Shown here in pieces: positions 36,612-49,080 of a stretch of 64,000 nucleotides of DNA. The notes beneath the pieces were generated by a model. That model saw nothing but the letters and a program-made list of their open reading frames with translations, was not told where the DNA came from and searched no databases. Numbering within the stretch: the stretch's first letter is position 1; the number at the start of each line of letters is the position of its first letter. The position numbers were made by a program, and so were the translations under genes. Source of the stretch: Adineta ricciae (lineage: Eukaryota > Rotifera > Eurotatoria > Adinetida > Adinetidae); assembly GCA_905250025.1 (NCBI GenBank), contig CAJNOJ010000088.1, forward strand, positions 186,001 to 250,000, in the 5' to 3' direction.

Positions 36612-38060
36612 TCAAGAGGATGATCGTTGTTTGCCATTAGTATGCGAATGTCTTCTTTCGTTGGTATAAACTCTGTCATTCGCGCGAAGATTGGATGATT
36701 GAATTTGCTGTAATGAGACAGCTCGGTGGTTTGAACGGTAATCGAACTCTTTGCGGCAGAAACAGAATATCTTTCGCAGAAGTTTGGCGAAACTCTGTCG
36801 AAACTTCGAACAAAAGATTGCGTAAACTATTGGATTCGATGCCGAACTGAGCGTGACGAGAAGCATGGTAAATGCAATGAAATAAGGTGTTTGGATGAAT
36901 TGCGGCACATGACGGATGAGAGTCGTTTCGAACAAGATGAAAACGAGCACTTGTGGACTGAAGGAAATGAAATAAATGAGTACAACGACAAAGAGCATCT
37001 TGATAACATTCCGACGAGATTTCAATGCATCGTAGGTGACAGTTGTTCGATGTATTGGGTAAGACGTTTTGAACGGTTGTCGTTGAAGAACGTAAGTCAC
37101 ACAAGGCTGCGGTGATTGTTTGGAGCGACGAATCGGTGAGTGAGAAATGGAATCGACGCGAGTGTATTTGGTACCCGAGTTCTCGTCATTGTCAGTATAA
37201 TCATCTTCATCATCAATATCGACCTGAAAAGAGAAAAGTAGAGTGTTGCGTTGGTACTCTCGCATTTCGAAAGACGAACTTGTGTTCGCTGAGTGGATGT
37301 TTTCATAACTGCACGAAAAGATGCTTGTAGTGCATCGTCAACATGGCACAACTGTCGAGCAATTCTTGCATAACAAAAGACTTGCAAGAGCAGCGGAAGA
37401 AAATAGAATAAAACTGATTCGAGAGCTTTATGAATTATATAACTACGTCGGTTTTCCACGAAATTCATTTTGGAATATTGAAGCACACATGCGCGACGTG
37501 AGGACAATGGATCAGTTAATACCCGTAAGTAGATCAAATTTGGCGAGGCACAAACAAATGAGACTATCCATACAACAAATGTGATCGCAGTCACATGTTC
37601 TTTTTCACGTAATAACTTCGAACGGAGTGGATAAACAATTCCGATGAATCTACGACGAAGAAGAAATACATTTGAAGGGAAAACAAAGTTGATTAGACAA
37701 ATACCTTTCGATTGTTAGTGCACACATAGTTAACACCGACGCATATTGTGCTAAAACAAGTGTTGTTCGAATAAGTTTGCACGCCAATTGATTAAGAACC
37801 CAATTTCCATCTGGTGATGAGACAAATTGTACTAAATCAGGAATATTGAAAACAAGAATGAGAAAATCACAAGATGCCACGCGAACGATCAGTTGGTTCG
37901 TTAATGATCTTCTCATTCGAGCATCGAATTCGACCGAGATAATCACGAGAAGGTTTCCCAATATGCCAACAATTGCAATTATAACAAATAAGAATGTTAA
38001 TATATGATTAACATTGATATGCATCGAAAACATCAAGTCGTTGTCTGTCTTATTCATCAT
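36612..38060 (-). CDS. Class A (rhodopsin-like) GPCR, peptide-receptor type
   Basis: Exons 38060-37705, 37649-37280 and 37223-36612 give 445 residues with seven membrane helices. Helix 1 starts near residue 17 with the GNLLVI motif. Helix 2 and the first loop (FVSSPDGNWVLNQLACK) carry the conserved Trp and Cys. The DRY motif is Glu-Arg-Phe, rebuilt across intron 1 (ERFIGIVYPL). The disulphide partner lies in SSRRACVLQY. A long third intracellular loop is rich in Asp and Ser. Helix 7 has NPIVY as in NPxxY. The tail has cysteines (IFCFC) suitable for palmitoylation. The sequence resembles neuropeptide receptors (galanin, cholecystokinin, trissin group), but I cannot name the ligand. An in-frame GTG upstream of the ATG was not used; a second ATG follows directly at 38057. 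Confidence 0.85.
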
Positions 38061-40025
38061 TTTAATCGTTAAAATGTTATCTGAAGACGAAAAAAATGAT
38101 TTCACTTTGACCGGCCGGCATAATCACAAACAGATTTTCTCCTTTTTCATTCAATTAACCTCTCTGGTGACATTCTTCATATCTCTCTTCCGACATACTA
38201 TACATAGAAGATCTATATTTCTCTTTTTTTTGCTCTCTCTCATCAATTCTCCTAGCGCATCTCATTTCGTGCATTCATATATTCTAAGCTGAATAATTCA
38301 GAACAGAAATTCTCGATATTAACATATCTATTTGATATGTTTCAAAAAAAGCTTTCTCATAAATAAATAATATTTCCTTTGAACCTACCTGTACCCGCTT
38401 ATATAACAGATATGTGGGGGAAAAATAGGTCTCGGGAATGTTGTCTACTGATAAAACTGTATGTCTAGTAACTTGTATGTGTTGGATTCATTAATGAGAA
38501 ACAGGTTAAGATTATTATGATATCTTACCACCTACGGTAGCCTGATGCATTCCATTCTTCTTGTTTTTCTGCTTTTCTTTCATTGTAGTTTGTCAATGAG
38601 CTAAGTAGAAAAACTGGTGCATCGAGTTCATGATAGCGACAATAGATGTTTGATAATTCACATACAGTTTATAGTCATCTCACGCACGTTTAAAGAGTAT
38701 TTCTACCTGAAATACAAGAAAAACAATCGCCGGTTTGTTTCTTTTCATGTGTAATGTCGTGGCCTGCTCTCAAGAGATTGATATCAAATGATAACATTGA
38801 CCTTTAGATTCTCTGCTGAATCTCTCAATAACATCGATTATCCAGATACTTCGCTTCCTGCTCATCAATTACTAACATTCTTTAGGGAATATTCATCCTA
38901 CGGACCGTAAAGTTCCTAGCTGCACTGTGTTCACGAGTGAAGTCAACCTCTTGTTCGACTATGTAATAAATATTGATTCTTCATTCGGAAAACATTTGCC
39001 AGTATGCTCACCATATGTCTATCAAATAAAACATGAAGATGACTTGATTTTTACCTGCTACGTGAAGGTGAGAAAGAAACTCGGAAGTGCCGGATTAGGT
39101 TTCTACCGAGAAAACTCGCTCTCGATATAACTAATGAGATTACACGCGGAGTCTGTAATCCTATCGAATATATGTCGAGTATTTTTAGAAAGAAAAAAAA
39201 GAAGAAGAAATCCGCTTTCGAAACGTAGCATTTAGTTATAAAAACTCAATGTCTAATTTTCTCGCTTCTAAAGAATAGCAAATGAATGAGTTCGCTACAT
39301 AAGAATGAGTTCTAATTACCTTTTATTGCTTCCTGATTTTTCAATAACGATGACAGAAGAAAAACAATAAACAACGTAGTTCTTAGATTTGATGTTAAAA
39401 AGCGTCAATAAAAAGCGATCGCGTCGAACAAAAGAAATGAATATTCGCAAAGCTGTTTGAATGACACGCAACCAATCGATGAAAACAGGTGCAACTTGTA
39501 ATCACGCAGACAAATAGAAAAAAAAAGGCCATTTCTTGCCAAAAGACAAATGATTCTGTTTTCATCTCCATTCATTTAAGCACATTATTATCTTCAGGAA
39601 ATAGAGTAAACCTTTGGCGATGATGATTGTGCAAGAAAAACGAAGGAAGTTCATTACGATTTGTTATTGAAGCGAAATCTTCTACGTCATCAAATCATCA
39701 ACTAACTCGGCATGGAAATAATCGAATTAAACCTGTCATTGATTAACAGCTGAATGAAACCTGATGCTTAGTTTTATTCGGTATTAAATTCTTCTGTATA
39801 AACAAAGAGAAGACGGCGGATTCAGAGAAAAGGGTGGTTGGATCCGATTTGCTGAGCTTTGACTGAAAACAGACTTTCTATTTTAGCCACAATGAAATAG
39901 ACAAAGCTAGACTTATGATGACGTAGAAAACCATGGTAGACAATAATCTAGGATGATTAAATGGAAAAGTTTGTTCGTCAACAGCCAACATGGATTTATT
40001 TTATTCGAGAAAAACAAAACAAAAA
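38061..40025. other. Intergenic region
   Basis: Nearly 2 kb, largely AT-rich. The only coding-like stretch is the possible cystatin exon at 38886-39067, described separately. Nothing else is supported. Confidence 0.5.
38886..39067 (+). pseudogene. Possible cystatin/stefin-like exon or remnant
   Basis: This is an open stretch bounded by a plausible acceptor (TTTAG) and donor (GTGAGA). Its translation ends in a strand pattern like that of stefins: FGKHLPVCSPYVYQ followed by LIFTCYVK. The inhibitory QxVxG loop is not kept (QIKHED instead). No partner exons were found on either side, so it is either a remnant, an exon of a gene I cannot assemble, or chance. The resemblance is weak. Confidence 0.25.
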
Positions 40026-42858
40026 TTATCGGAGACGTTTGTCTTTCAATAATGAATCCCGCAGAGAGATCTAGAATAAATAGGATATGTCAGTTGGTTT
40101 GCTAGAGTGCTGTATGTCAAATCGAACCTGTTTATCACGAAATGATCGTTTTTGTTTCTTGCGTAATTTGGGTTTAAGCATTTGGAAGTTTTTGTTCTTC
40201 AATTTTTCTTTATTTGTTGAACCTACTCGACCTTTCTCCTTCTTCCATTTACCAAATTTCTCACGCCCTTCTCGACCAGCCTACGAGATTCGAAAATAAC
40301 ACGCGTAAACAATTAGTGCCGATGGTGTCTACTTACAAGAACAGTTTCCAAGCGAGATTCTTTATCATGTGCACGCTTCTTGTGAACTCTTTCGATGTCT
40401 CTCAATGAGATCAAATCCGAGCTAAATAAATGCATCAGTGTTAATTTGAAGTTTGTCAATAAACATACTTTTGGCCGGCTTTTGCTCGATTTTCATCGTC
40501 GGAATCGGAGTCGGTATCGATGGATATAGTTTTACGTTTTTTGCTTGCCGACATCGACTGTTCAAGGCGATTTCGTCGTCGATCTTGGAGTCGTTTTTTC
40601 ACTTCAAGAACTTTCAGCTGTTCAAAATCACGTTGAGTCAATATACGTTGTGTACTGATCGATATCGCACGTTCACGACGTTCTTCTTCTGTCATCGGCA
40701 CTTCCATCTAGAGAAAATTCTTTGTACATTCACTGAAATTCTTTGTTTTCATACCTTATTTTCTTCTTGATCACCTTCCTGCTCTTGCTCTTCCTCGACT
40801 TCCTCCTCATCTTCTGAGTTTGATACTTCCACCCAGCCTTCTTCATCACTTTGGTCTTCATTTTCACCATCGGATTGTTCATCATTTTCTTGAGTTCCAT
40901 CTTCAAGTGTTTCAGCACCTTCCAGATAAGATTTCGGGTTGGCTTGTCCGTATGCTAATGGAACAAGATCGCGTTGAAATTCCGTCGGCTTGCCTCGATC
41001 TTTTCGTTCGAGAAGGTGCGGATTTTTCTCGCGAAAAACTTGAATCAAGGATCGAGCAGATGCCGAAACCGACTTGTCTCGATAGGATTTGTATTTCGAA
41101 AGATCATGTAGTAGATCTTCATCCATTGCTAAATAGCACTTGGCACAAACTTCACGAATGGTATTCAAACTAAAGACAAACGAATTGAATTTCACTCAAA
41201 TTTTGCTTTCTACGAACCCGACAGCCATGACTTCACCGGAGTTTCGTTCGGTAATGAAATTATTTGCGATAGTTCTGCAGATACTCTGTAAAATATCTGG
41301 TGGGACAAGTTCGTGTGATGCTTGTGCGACATAGAGGAGAATTTTTGTCACTTGACGTTGATGCGGTTGAAGATATCGCTGTAAGTATGGATAGAAGTTC
41401 AAGAGAAGTAGTTGGTGGAGGCCGATGAGACGAGAAATCAAATCTTGATGAAGTAATTTCACTTCGAAACGTTCATTCGAGGCTTCTAATTGACGGAACA
41501 GACGTTCAGCGAAATCTAAATTGATCCATGGTTGAATAAAACGCCTGTTCGCTAAGATTTCGTTTACCTTGCGGATCGTAAAAGAGATGAAGTGCAGAGA
41601 AATCATACACTTCAACCTTCTTTTTCTTCTTTTGTTTCTAATACGAAAGGAAATGGATATATTTCGATTCACTCATTCGAAAACGTACTTCAAGTGTTTT
41701 CAACGCTCGTTCAGTTTTCTTCTGTCGCTTAGCGGACTTCTTTCCAACACGATGACCAAGTAAAATATCTTTTCTTGTTACATTATCCTAAAAATCAACA
41801 ATTTCTATGACCCAAAACATGACCCATCAACTTACATCATCGGAGTCCGAATCTTTACCATCATCTTTACTCTGATTGTTGCCGAGAAAAAAGTTCAACG
41901 CTGCTACTTGAACCTATACGAAATTGAACTTCCATTCGACCAGTATTCAATGCGAACAAACCTTAGTTATTTTCGAGAAACATGTCGAAGCGATGATATT
42001 AACTGTTTTCGTGTCATTCCAAATATTCTTGCGATACAAATCAACCATAATATCCTGAATAAAACATATCAAATCCAATCTCGCCTGTCGGGCTATTCAC
42101 AAACTTACGAGAGCCATTTTCACAGCAGTCGCATTGCTTTCTTTAATGATGGTACACATAAAGTTTTGTAATGTCTAAAATGAGATCGAATGTAAAGGAA
42201 AGACGAAGCGGAGAGAAAATCAAACTTACACTGTTTAATTTGTGATTTTTGTGTTTTTCATTTTGTTTTTTTATATCGTTGATAATATGTGATTGAATTG
42301 TAACACGTAGAAGACGATCTTGGCATTGTAACAAACGGAGAAAGAACAATTCACATAATTGAAGACATTCAATTAAACCACGGTTACGCATCAAGATCAA
42401 TGCGCGAACGATTACCTTCAAATGACCAGAAAAACATAACAGAGATCATCTCTAGACAACGCTGATACATACGAGTCGAATATCGTTGTTAAGGACAGTC
42501 GAATAAAGCCGGAGAGTATCCATAAACATTTGTGGTAATCCTTTGCATTCTTCTCGATAACAATGAGCGACCTAAATTTGAATTGCAAGCTGTGCAATTT
42601 TGTCAAAGATGAAAATACTTGTGAAACAAAGGAGATGTTGTCTGCTAAAGATTTGTTCCATGCATCGGGTTTAGCCGCTAATTCCAGAAATTGACTTTCG
42701 AAATGGAGATATTGAAGTTTGAACTAAACGATTGAAATCAGTATGAGAAAAAAAAATTTTCGATGCTATCTTACGTCTTCTCGATAAGCATCTGGATCCC
42801 GTTTGATTAAGTTTTGCAAATGAGGTAAACTCCGAGTTAATCGATCGTTCGCTGACAT
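40026..42858 (-). CDS. SDAD1: SDA1 homologue (60S ribosome biogenesis)
   Basis: SDA1 is a nucleolar factor needed for 60S subunit maturation and export. Fifteen exons run 42858-42775, 42723-42619, 42571-42473, 42415-42230, 42174-42109, 42054-41962, 41913-41836, 41787-41689, 41637-41568, 41515-41218, 41169-40755, 40707-40469, 40421-40337, 40280-40128 and 40070-40026. They total 704 residues; human SDAD1 has 687. Near-identical blocks are [28 protein letters not shown], the [21 protein letters not shown] helix, [13 protein letters not shown], and the C-terminal [22 protein letters not shown]. An acidic stretch ([14 protein letters not shown]) and basic C-terminal segments fit a nucleolar protein. 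All introns are under about 60 nt apart from that between exons 13 and 14. The last exon ([14 protein letters not shown]) matches the human terminus, supporting the final splice over readthrough. Confidence 0.95.
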
Positions 42859-43836
42859 AGTTTTCTAGAAATGTATGAACAAATTATTCAGACAACAATC
42901 AGATTTCGAAATAAGAAAACGATAGAAGATCTGCGAATAGAATTTAGAACTACCAATGATTCATGGTTGAATACTAGCGGCGAACACTTCGACCAATTGT
43001 CAACGTCAGATCAATTTTTATACGATCGAATTTTCAGTTTAACTTATTCAACAATAAAAAGCATACAGTTACTTTCGATTCATTGTATTATTATTAAAAA
43101 CGATAATTAGTCAGTGGCGCCCTCTAGTTCATGCTTGAGATATGTATATATTTATAGTGTTATATATATAGGGAACTCTATTAGACACGTATCCTGGCAG
43201 AAATTATGACCCAATTGAAATATATGATCATTGTACTCTCATTGAGACACGCGAATCAAACAGACAAGTATTGAATTTTCAAATAGATATACAAGTTCTT
43301 GAACATTTTCCGCTCAAAATTATATATGCGTCGTTGTTAACATAAAAAAGAACAATATGTCGAATAGAATCTCGAACCAACTGAACTTAGAAACGTTTGT
43401 CAAGCATATGGAAATTACATAAATATGCTATTACGAGAGAATATTTTTTTTTGAAAGAATAGTACTATATCGAAGAATGATCGATTACTCGCTCAAGAGT
43501 AATTGCAATCTTTTGATATGATAAATAAGGCAAACGTCGTCACGAAAGTCATAGAGGATAAGAAATAAACCTCAAGGACAAGTACGCTTCACAACGTTCT
43601 CATTGATCAGGATTTTCGAGTACGAGTGTATGAAAACCTTTCCCCACGTAACTTTTATCATAATTTGTATAATTGAATTAATCGTTTGAATAGGTAGATG
43701 AAAAAATAGAGCGTCATTCTCAATCATAATACTGACGTCATACAATGGTATTTGTGATATAAATACGGGGATTCTAGAACGAGGACAATCAGTGCACATA
43801 TCGAGTTTACATTTTGATTTTCGAAGATATTCGTTC
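42859..43836. other. Intergenic region between divergent genes
   Basis: This holds promoters of SDA1 (-) and the VWA7-like gene (+), with a (TA)n-like stretch near 43141-43171 and a TATA box at 43758-43765. I see no gene. Confidence 0.5.
43758..43765 (+). promoter_or_regulatory. TATA box of the VWA7-like gene
   Basis: TATAAATA lies 72 nt before the first ATG, in a good position for a core promoter. It is a sequence match only. Confidence 0.45.
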
Positions 43837-45463
43837 ATGATGTTGAATTCCAGCGTCTACTGGTTATTGTATCTGACCATTTGTATATCGTTTGTCAATG
43901 CATTCGTTCCGCAACCGGTAATCGCCGATGGTGCTCTTAGTGGCGATAGTTAGTACACATCATGATATTACGATCTGCTTTTCAGTATTTGGTTTTTTGT
44001 TTCTATTAACTATAGGTATCACACATACAGAAATCACCGAAATCGCTTTCATTCGCAGTCTTGCTCGTTTCTTCTATGAAACACGCATTGCTCCCAATAA
44101 TAACAACAATGGTACCGTCAATCAACAAGATTACTTCACTAAGCAGCATACTATTGATGACCTCTACAAACTTGCATATCCTGAGTATAGCGATGCGCAA
44201 ATCGAGTTCTATTCACTTCCTTTGAAATTCACACTGGATTTGGTGATGACATACAATGCTTTGGTGGACCTTGATCCAGATACGAAAAAATTATCACCTG
44301 CACATTTTGATAGTGAAACTTTCAACAACGGTAGTCGCCGTATCATCCTACTCAGACAAAAAGGTAACAATCAGTCTTTTGCATGATTTTCATTTGCAGA
44401 TTTCTTTTAGTTGTAAGTGATTCACGCACTGCTGATAATGATCTAACTGATGCGCGGCAAAAGACAGGACAGTTACTTCACACCCTGCAAGATTTCTATT
44501 CACATTCGAATTGGGTGGAAATGGGTAATACTGATGTGAACACTTTGATCGGACGAAACGAAACTGTTGGACAAGTTGCTGCACCAAATCAAGCAACATG
44601 CTCTGATACGGGTTGCACTAAGAAAACACAAAAATGTGTAAGTATAGTGGAAATACTTGATCTTGGTCATGCACTGTCATCTTCTATTCTCAGTCTCTTT
44701 GGCAACAAATTACGATAAGAAAATGTCCACTGGTGTATTATGATTGCACTGATAACATACTAGCTGCTATCAATAGTCAACGAATACTCACGAGTGGCTA
44801 CTTGTTCAATCAGACAGGTGAAAATGGTCAGCCACTGAATAAACCAGCGAATGTTGGTAAATGTTCACATGGTTCTGTTTTGGATGATTCAGCAAATGTG
44901 CCAGCCATCGGTGGAATCAACAAAGATTCCAATAGTTTACTCTTTTCACCACATGCAAGTCTTCAGTAAGAGAGAGTTTTTGAGTGAAGATGATGCAATG
45001 TGGTGTTTTGTATTTCAGTTATCAAGCGGTTGAATTTGCAATCAATGCAAGTGAACATTTTTTCAATGAGCTTCGTCAAGAGATTGGTAATGATAATTTT
45101 GATCGTCTTTTCGTGATTAATCCAGCGGACGCTGTCGCACAAGCAATCTCAAATGAAGTCGCACAAGGAAAACGATTTCGACTCTTCACCTCAACTCTGA
45201 CAGCCAGCTTGGAGAAATCTGACAGTTTTCTAACAGATTTAAAGAATAGCGTCAAATCGGCCTATGACAAAGTGAAATCCTTCTTTACCAACTTATTCTC
45301 GAAGACGAGCATAAATGTTCCAACATATGATCTAAGCGATTTGATAGCGAATATTAAAGATGCAAGCAATGTTCATGCAGCACCACTCGTTATGAATGGT
45401 AAAAATATTCGACGTAAAAAGCGTTTCATTGATGCGCTCAAAAAGCGTCAATTGGGAGATTAA
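43837..45463 (+). CDS. Secreted protein with VWA7/Het-C-like N-terminal domain
   Basis: Exons 43837-43948, 44016-44363, 44411-44637, 44694-44965 and 45019-45463 give 467 residues. The leader (WLLYLTICISFVNA) predicts secretion. The next 280 residues match the N-terminal part of VWA7 (G7c): an early THTEIT, and the hallmark LLHTLQDFYSHSNWVEMG, where the His/Asp residues recall the metal site of Het-C and P1-nuclease/phospholipase C-like folds. Cysteines (CSDTGCTKKTQKC) and SPHASL follow. In VWA7 a von Willebrand A domain comes after this; here the protein instead ends in a helical segment and a basic tail (RRKKRFIDALKKRQ), with no MIDAS motif. The exon 4 acceptor at 44693 was chosen because it alone keeps the frame. 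Activity is unknown. Confidence 0.8.
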
Positions 45464-45635
45464 GAACTCTAGACTTGCTCTAACTAAGCTGTTTTATCAA
45501 TTTTTATTTGTAAACGAAACGAGGGAGAATAATCGATGTTTATTAATCAATTTAAAGAATAAATTGAAAATATGTTTTATGAAGATACTAATTATATTCT
45601 AATGTCCAAAACAACAATCAATAAAGTGTCAGCCA

Positions 45636-47372
45636 TCAATGAGACGATGATGTGATTCGTTTTTCCACTTTGATACAAACACTATCAGGCGTCATTGAGA
45701 GTTGCTCGGTTATATTTAACTTGTAGTCTTCAAATGACGATGGCAGAATACGATAGGTGCTGATCAGTTGAGCCAAACATAATTTGACTTCCACTATTTT
45801 AGACATGTCATAGAGTACAAACTTTCTATATTAACATCGAACTTACTCAATGCAAATCGCATTCCAATGCATGTTCTTGGTCCAGCACCGAATGGAAGAA
45901 AAGCAAGTGGATGCCGTTTTTGTAAATGTCGTTCGGGATGAAATTCATTTACCGGTTCGGGACCCCAGAGTTCTTGATCATAATGTACAGAAAGTACATC
46001 AATTTGTATCAGAGTTCCTGAAAAAGAAAATTCTCTTGCTTTGATTTCTTTGGTGTTATCAAATACAAACCTTTTCGAATGTCATGTCCAGCAACATGTG
46101 TATTTTCTGTACATTGACGGTGGACAACTTGAGGAACGGGCGGATACATTCGTAGAACTTCTCGTACGAATAAATCCATAAACGTCAATTTAGACGAAAT
46201 GATATCGTAAGTATTCGTCTCATCGGGACACCAATGTTCAACGAGTTCTTGATACAATTTCTCTTGAATATCTTGATGCAAAGCAAGACAATACGTACAG
46301 TAAGCCAATGCTGTTGATGTGGTTTCAAAGCCTGCTGCGAGAACGACAAACACGTTACTTAATAATTCCGTTGGTGTTAACATATCCTACATATTCAAGT
46401 GAGTGAATGAGTAGGGAAAAATTCAGTGGCACAAACTTTATCGGAATGAACAGCATTCATCATCAGCTGAAGAAGATCGCTGGTTGGCTTATGTGTTTCG
46501 GTTTTATTGAATCTCTGCTGAACGAATTCGTTCATGTGTTCTAATAGCCAAACATTTGCTTGAAGTTTTGACTCGTTTGTTGTGATCAATCGTTTCAGTT
46601 TGAATAACAACACACATATACCTCCGAATACCGTATGCGACGTCACACGATACATTCGAGGTAATAGCGTAAGTTCATGATTTTTCGCAAACATTTCCGC
46701 CACTTTTTTCATGTAGATATTCTGATTCTCCATATCATTTTGTACATCCGTATCGATGCCAAATGCACATCGACCTAAAGAAATGGAATTAGCGCGTTAA
46801 TCAACAGAAATGCGAGACATACAAATAACGTCCATTGTCAAACGTTTGTACAATTCATAGATATTAAATATCGAACCACTGGGCACCGTGTTTAATTTAT
46901 CCATGAAAAGATTGACACAAGTATCCACTGTAGGTAATAATCGACGCATTTTTGCTCCAGTAAATGTTGGTGTTAGGATTCGGCGCTGTCTCCTCCATAT
47001 AGACAACAAACCAGCGGAAAAGACATTGGAAAGTTTGTGTCCTATTGAACGATTGAGTAACGTTAGACGTCGAATAGGAAAACGATGGAATTGTTTCACA
47101 AAGATTTCTTCGATGAACGCAACATCTGACGTGACATACATTGGTCGTATACCTTCGAAAAGACCGTAGACCGAACCGTATTGTTGTGTCCATTGACGAA
47201 GTTGTTCAGCATGTGATTTGACTGACCAGAGAATAGGTAGATGTCCGAGAAATATCGATGGTAATGGCGGACAAGGAATCGAGCGATTTTTAAAGTAACA
47301 AAACCGTTGATAAACTGCATAACACACAAGACATAAGAGAATACAGATCAGAATAATTGAAATTATGCTCAT
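45636..47372 (-). CDS. Cytochrome P450, CYP3-clan type
   Basis: This is a heme-thiolate monooxygenase of the endoplasmic reticulum. Exons 47372-46823, 46774-46437, 46386-46071, 46017-45847 and 45793-45636 give 510 residues. An N-terminal membrane anchor (IISIILICILLCLVCY) is followed by a proline-rich hinge (IPCPPLPS). The C-helix WRRQRR, the I-helix oxygen motif AAGFETTSTA, the K-helix ExxR in REVLRMYPP and the heme-binding loop FLPFGAGPRTCIGMRFAL are all intact. The overall text resembles CYP3/CYP4-like detoxification enzymes; substrate specificity cannot be read. A short 3' spacer of about 170 bp separates it from the convergent VWA7-like gene. A TATA box at 47419-47428 lies 47 nt before the ATG, implying a very short leader. 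Confidence 0.93.
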
Positions 47373-47418
47373 TGTTTTCTTCTCGTTCAGTGATAGCGTT
47401 CTTGCGTTCTTATTCTCT

Positions 47419-47428
47419 ATTTATATAC
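47419..47428 (-). promoter_or_regulatory. TATA box of the P450 gene
   Basis: On the minus strand TATATAAATA lies 47 nt upstream of the P450 start codon. Confidence 0.45.
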
Positions 47429-47577
47429 GACTGTATCGCCTTGTTTGGACCGTACGAAAAGTGCACTCGGGTCACAGCGATAAGATAATAAATGTGACAT
47501 TGAACAAAACGCGTCATGCATAAGAAGGAGAAAATATAAGGTGATTTATTTTTTCTTTATCAATACAGAGAAAAAAG

Positions 47578-48249
47578 CTATTTGAGTTTCAGTTTTTCAA
47601 TCTTATCTTCTAATTCTTGTATCCGTTTATCCTGGGTGTGAATAACTTTCTCACAACGTTTCAGTTTTGCGCGTAAGATTTCAATTTCTTCTTCCTTGTT
47701 CATTAGAATCTCTTCGTTATCATCGATATATGAATCGATTAGTTTTCCGTTTCGAACAACCGATCCGTAACTAGGCACGAGAGCAGCCTTTTGTCTTGGT
47801 GTGAGTAATATTTGCGGTAGACGATATCGTTCCGTTGACAGAGAACGCCAGGTTTCCCATGATATACGCGACTTTCTCCCCGTACGGAATGCGTGTTCTT
47901 CCAGTTTTTCTCGTAAACGTGCGAGGAACAGCTCGATGGTACGATGGTCTTCGTTGATGATATCGTGAACGATTGTGCCTGGCGTATGAAAGTCGATTTT
48001 CGGTAATACTTTCGAATTCAGCAAACGCCAATTTTTTACTCGCTCCGACATATTGCGAGCGATATGGAATATGCCGAAGTCCACATATTCAGGGTAGAAG
48101 TACGCAATGATTTCAGCAACTAATAAACCATCGGCGAAATCTGCTTCTAAATTTTGTATCGATCGGGACAGGGGAATTGTATCTAGCCACAATAATGTAT
48201 CATACGAAGATATTAACGAGTGATTGAGTGGACGATTTTGTTTGTTCAT
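47578..48249 (-). CDS. SPEF1: Sperm flagellar 1-like calponin-homology protein
   Basis: This single-exon protein of 223 residues has a CH domain of the SPEF1/CLAMP type at residues about 15-118. Its marks are LLWLDTIPLSRSIQNLEADFADGLLVAEI, the VKNWRLLNSKVLPKIDF helix and ELFLARLREKLEE. The C-terminal 40 residues form a coiled coil (KEEEIEILRAKLKRCEK). Family members bind and stabilise microtubules and act in cilia and flagella, especially the central pair. The protein fits SPEF1 in size (236 residues in human). The start ATG at 48249 is the first in frame. Clear family match; sub-paralogue is less certain. Confidence 0.85.
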   Translation of the reverse strand: MNKQNRPLNHSLISSYDTLLWLDTIPLSRSIQNLEADFADGLLVAEIIAYFYPEYVDFGIFHIARNMSERVKNWRLLNSKVLPKIDFHTPGTIVHDIINEDHRTIELFLARLREKLEEHAFRTGRKSRISWETWRSLSTERYRLPQILLTPRQKAALVPSYGSVVRNGKLIDSYIDDNEEILMNKEEEIEILRAKLKRCEKVIHTQDKRIQELEDKIEKLKLK

Positions 48250-49080
48250 GATTGTTTCCAGTGTTACCAGATTACAATGGTTTGTGCTTTGCCTGTTGTC
48301 GAGTTTTTCTCGTTTTAAACTTTTACTACATGATCATTTTATTAGTTCAAGCAACTCGTTTCTTCTTTTGTCTTGACAAACTTTATTTGATCAAATAGAA
48401 ACACCGGTTTCTAGTGTCAATACTTCGTTTTTCTCTCTCAATTTTTAACAAACGTTTATGAGCGCATGCAAAGATGTTTATGTGAGAAGTCAGGAACATC
48501 GTAATGCAATGCAATGCAAATGTGAATATTGATTTTGTCTAATGAGAACCAACAAAATAGAACATTTTTTTGTGACATTAAGTCAATCCCTAAACTGCCA
48601 GAAAGAATAATTCTACATATTTAGTTGTCTGTGGTTGTTCTCTACTTTTGTTTATCATCAGTGCTAGTACGGACTACGGGTTCGTTTCATAGAATGTTAC
48701 GTGGTCAAATCAATTGAAATGCAACCATTGATATCCTCCTCCTCCTACGTGAAAAACTGTTACGTTTCCGCTGTAGTTATTCAAAGTTGGAAACTATTTA
48801 TGACTCGCTCACAAAAGGAAGAACAAATGTGACATGTCGGTTTTTTTCAAATTTTAATATTTTTTCTTTTGTGACTAAATTTGCAAATAGAAATTTTGTC
48901 GCTCTAAACTGGGCAATAAACTTGTAACAGTGAAACTTAAGCATTCATAAGAAGTTAATAAAAAACGGCTCTTGTGTATAAAATCAGGGTGACTTTGTAC
49001 TGCTAACAAAACACTGGCAGATCGAAGGTGAAAAAGATGTATGATCCGTTCATCCACGTCTTCATGCATGCAAAAAATTG
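48250..49080. other. Intergenic region
   Basis: AT-rich sequence between two minus-strand genes. It holds the promoter of the SPEF1-like gene and the 3' end of the TRAF gene. Nothing else is visible. Confidence 0.5.
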
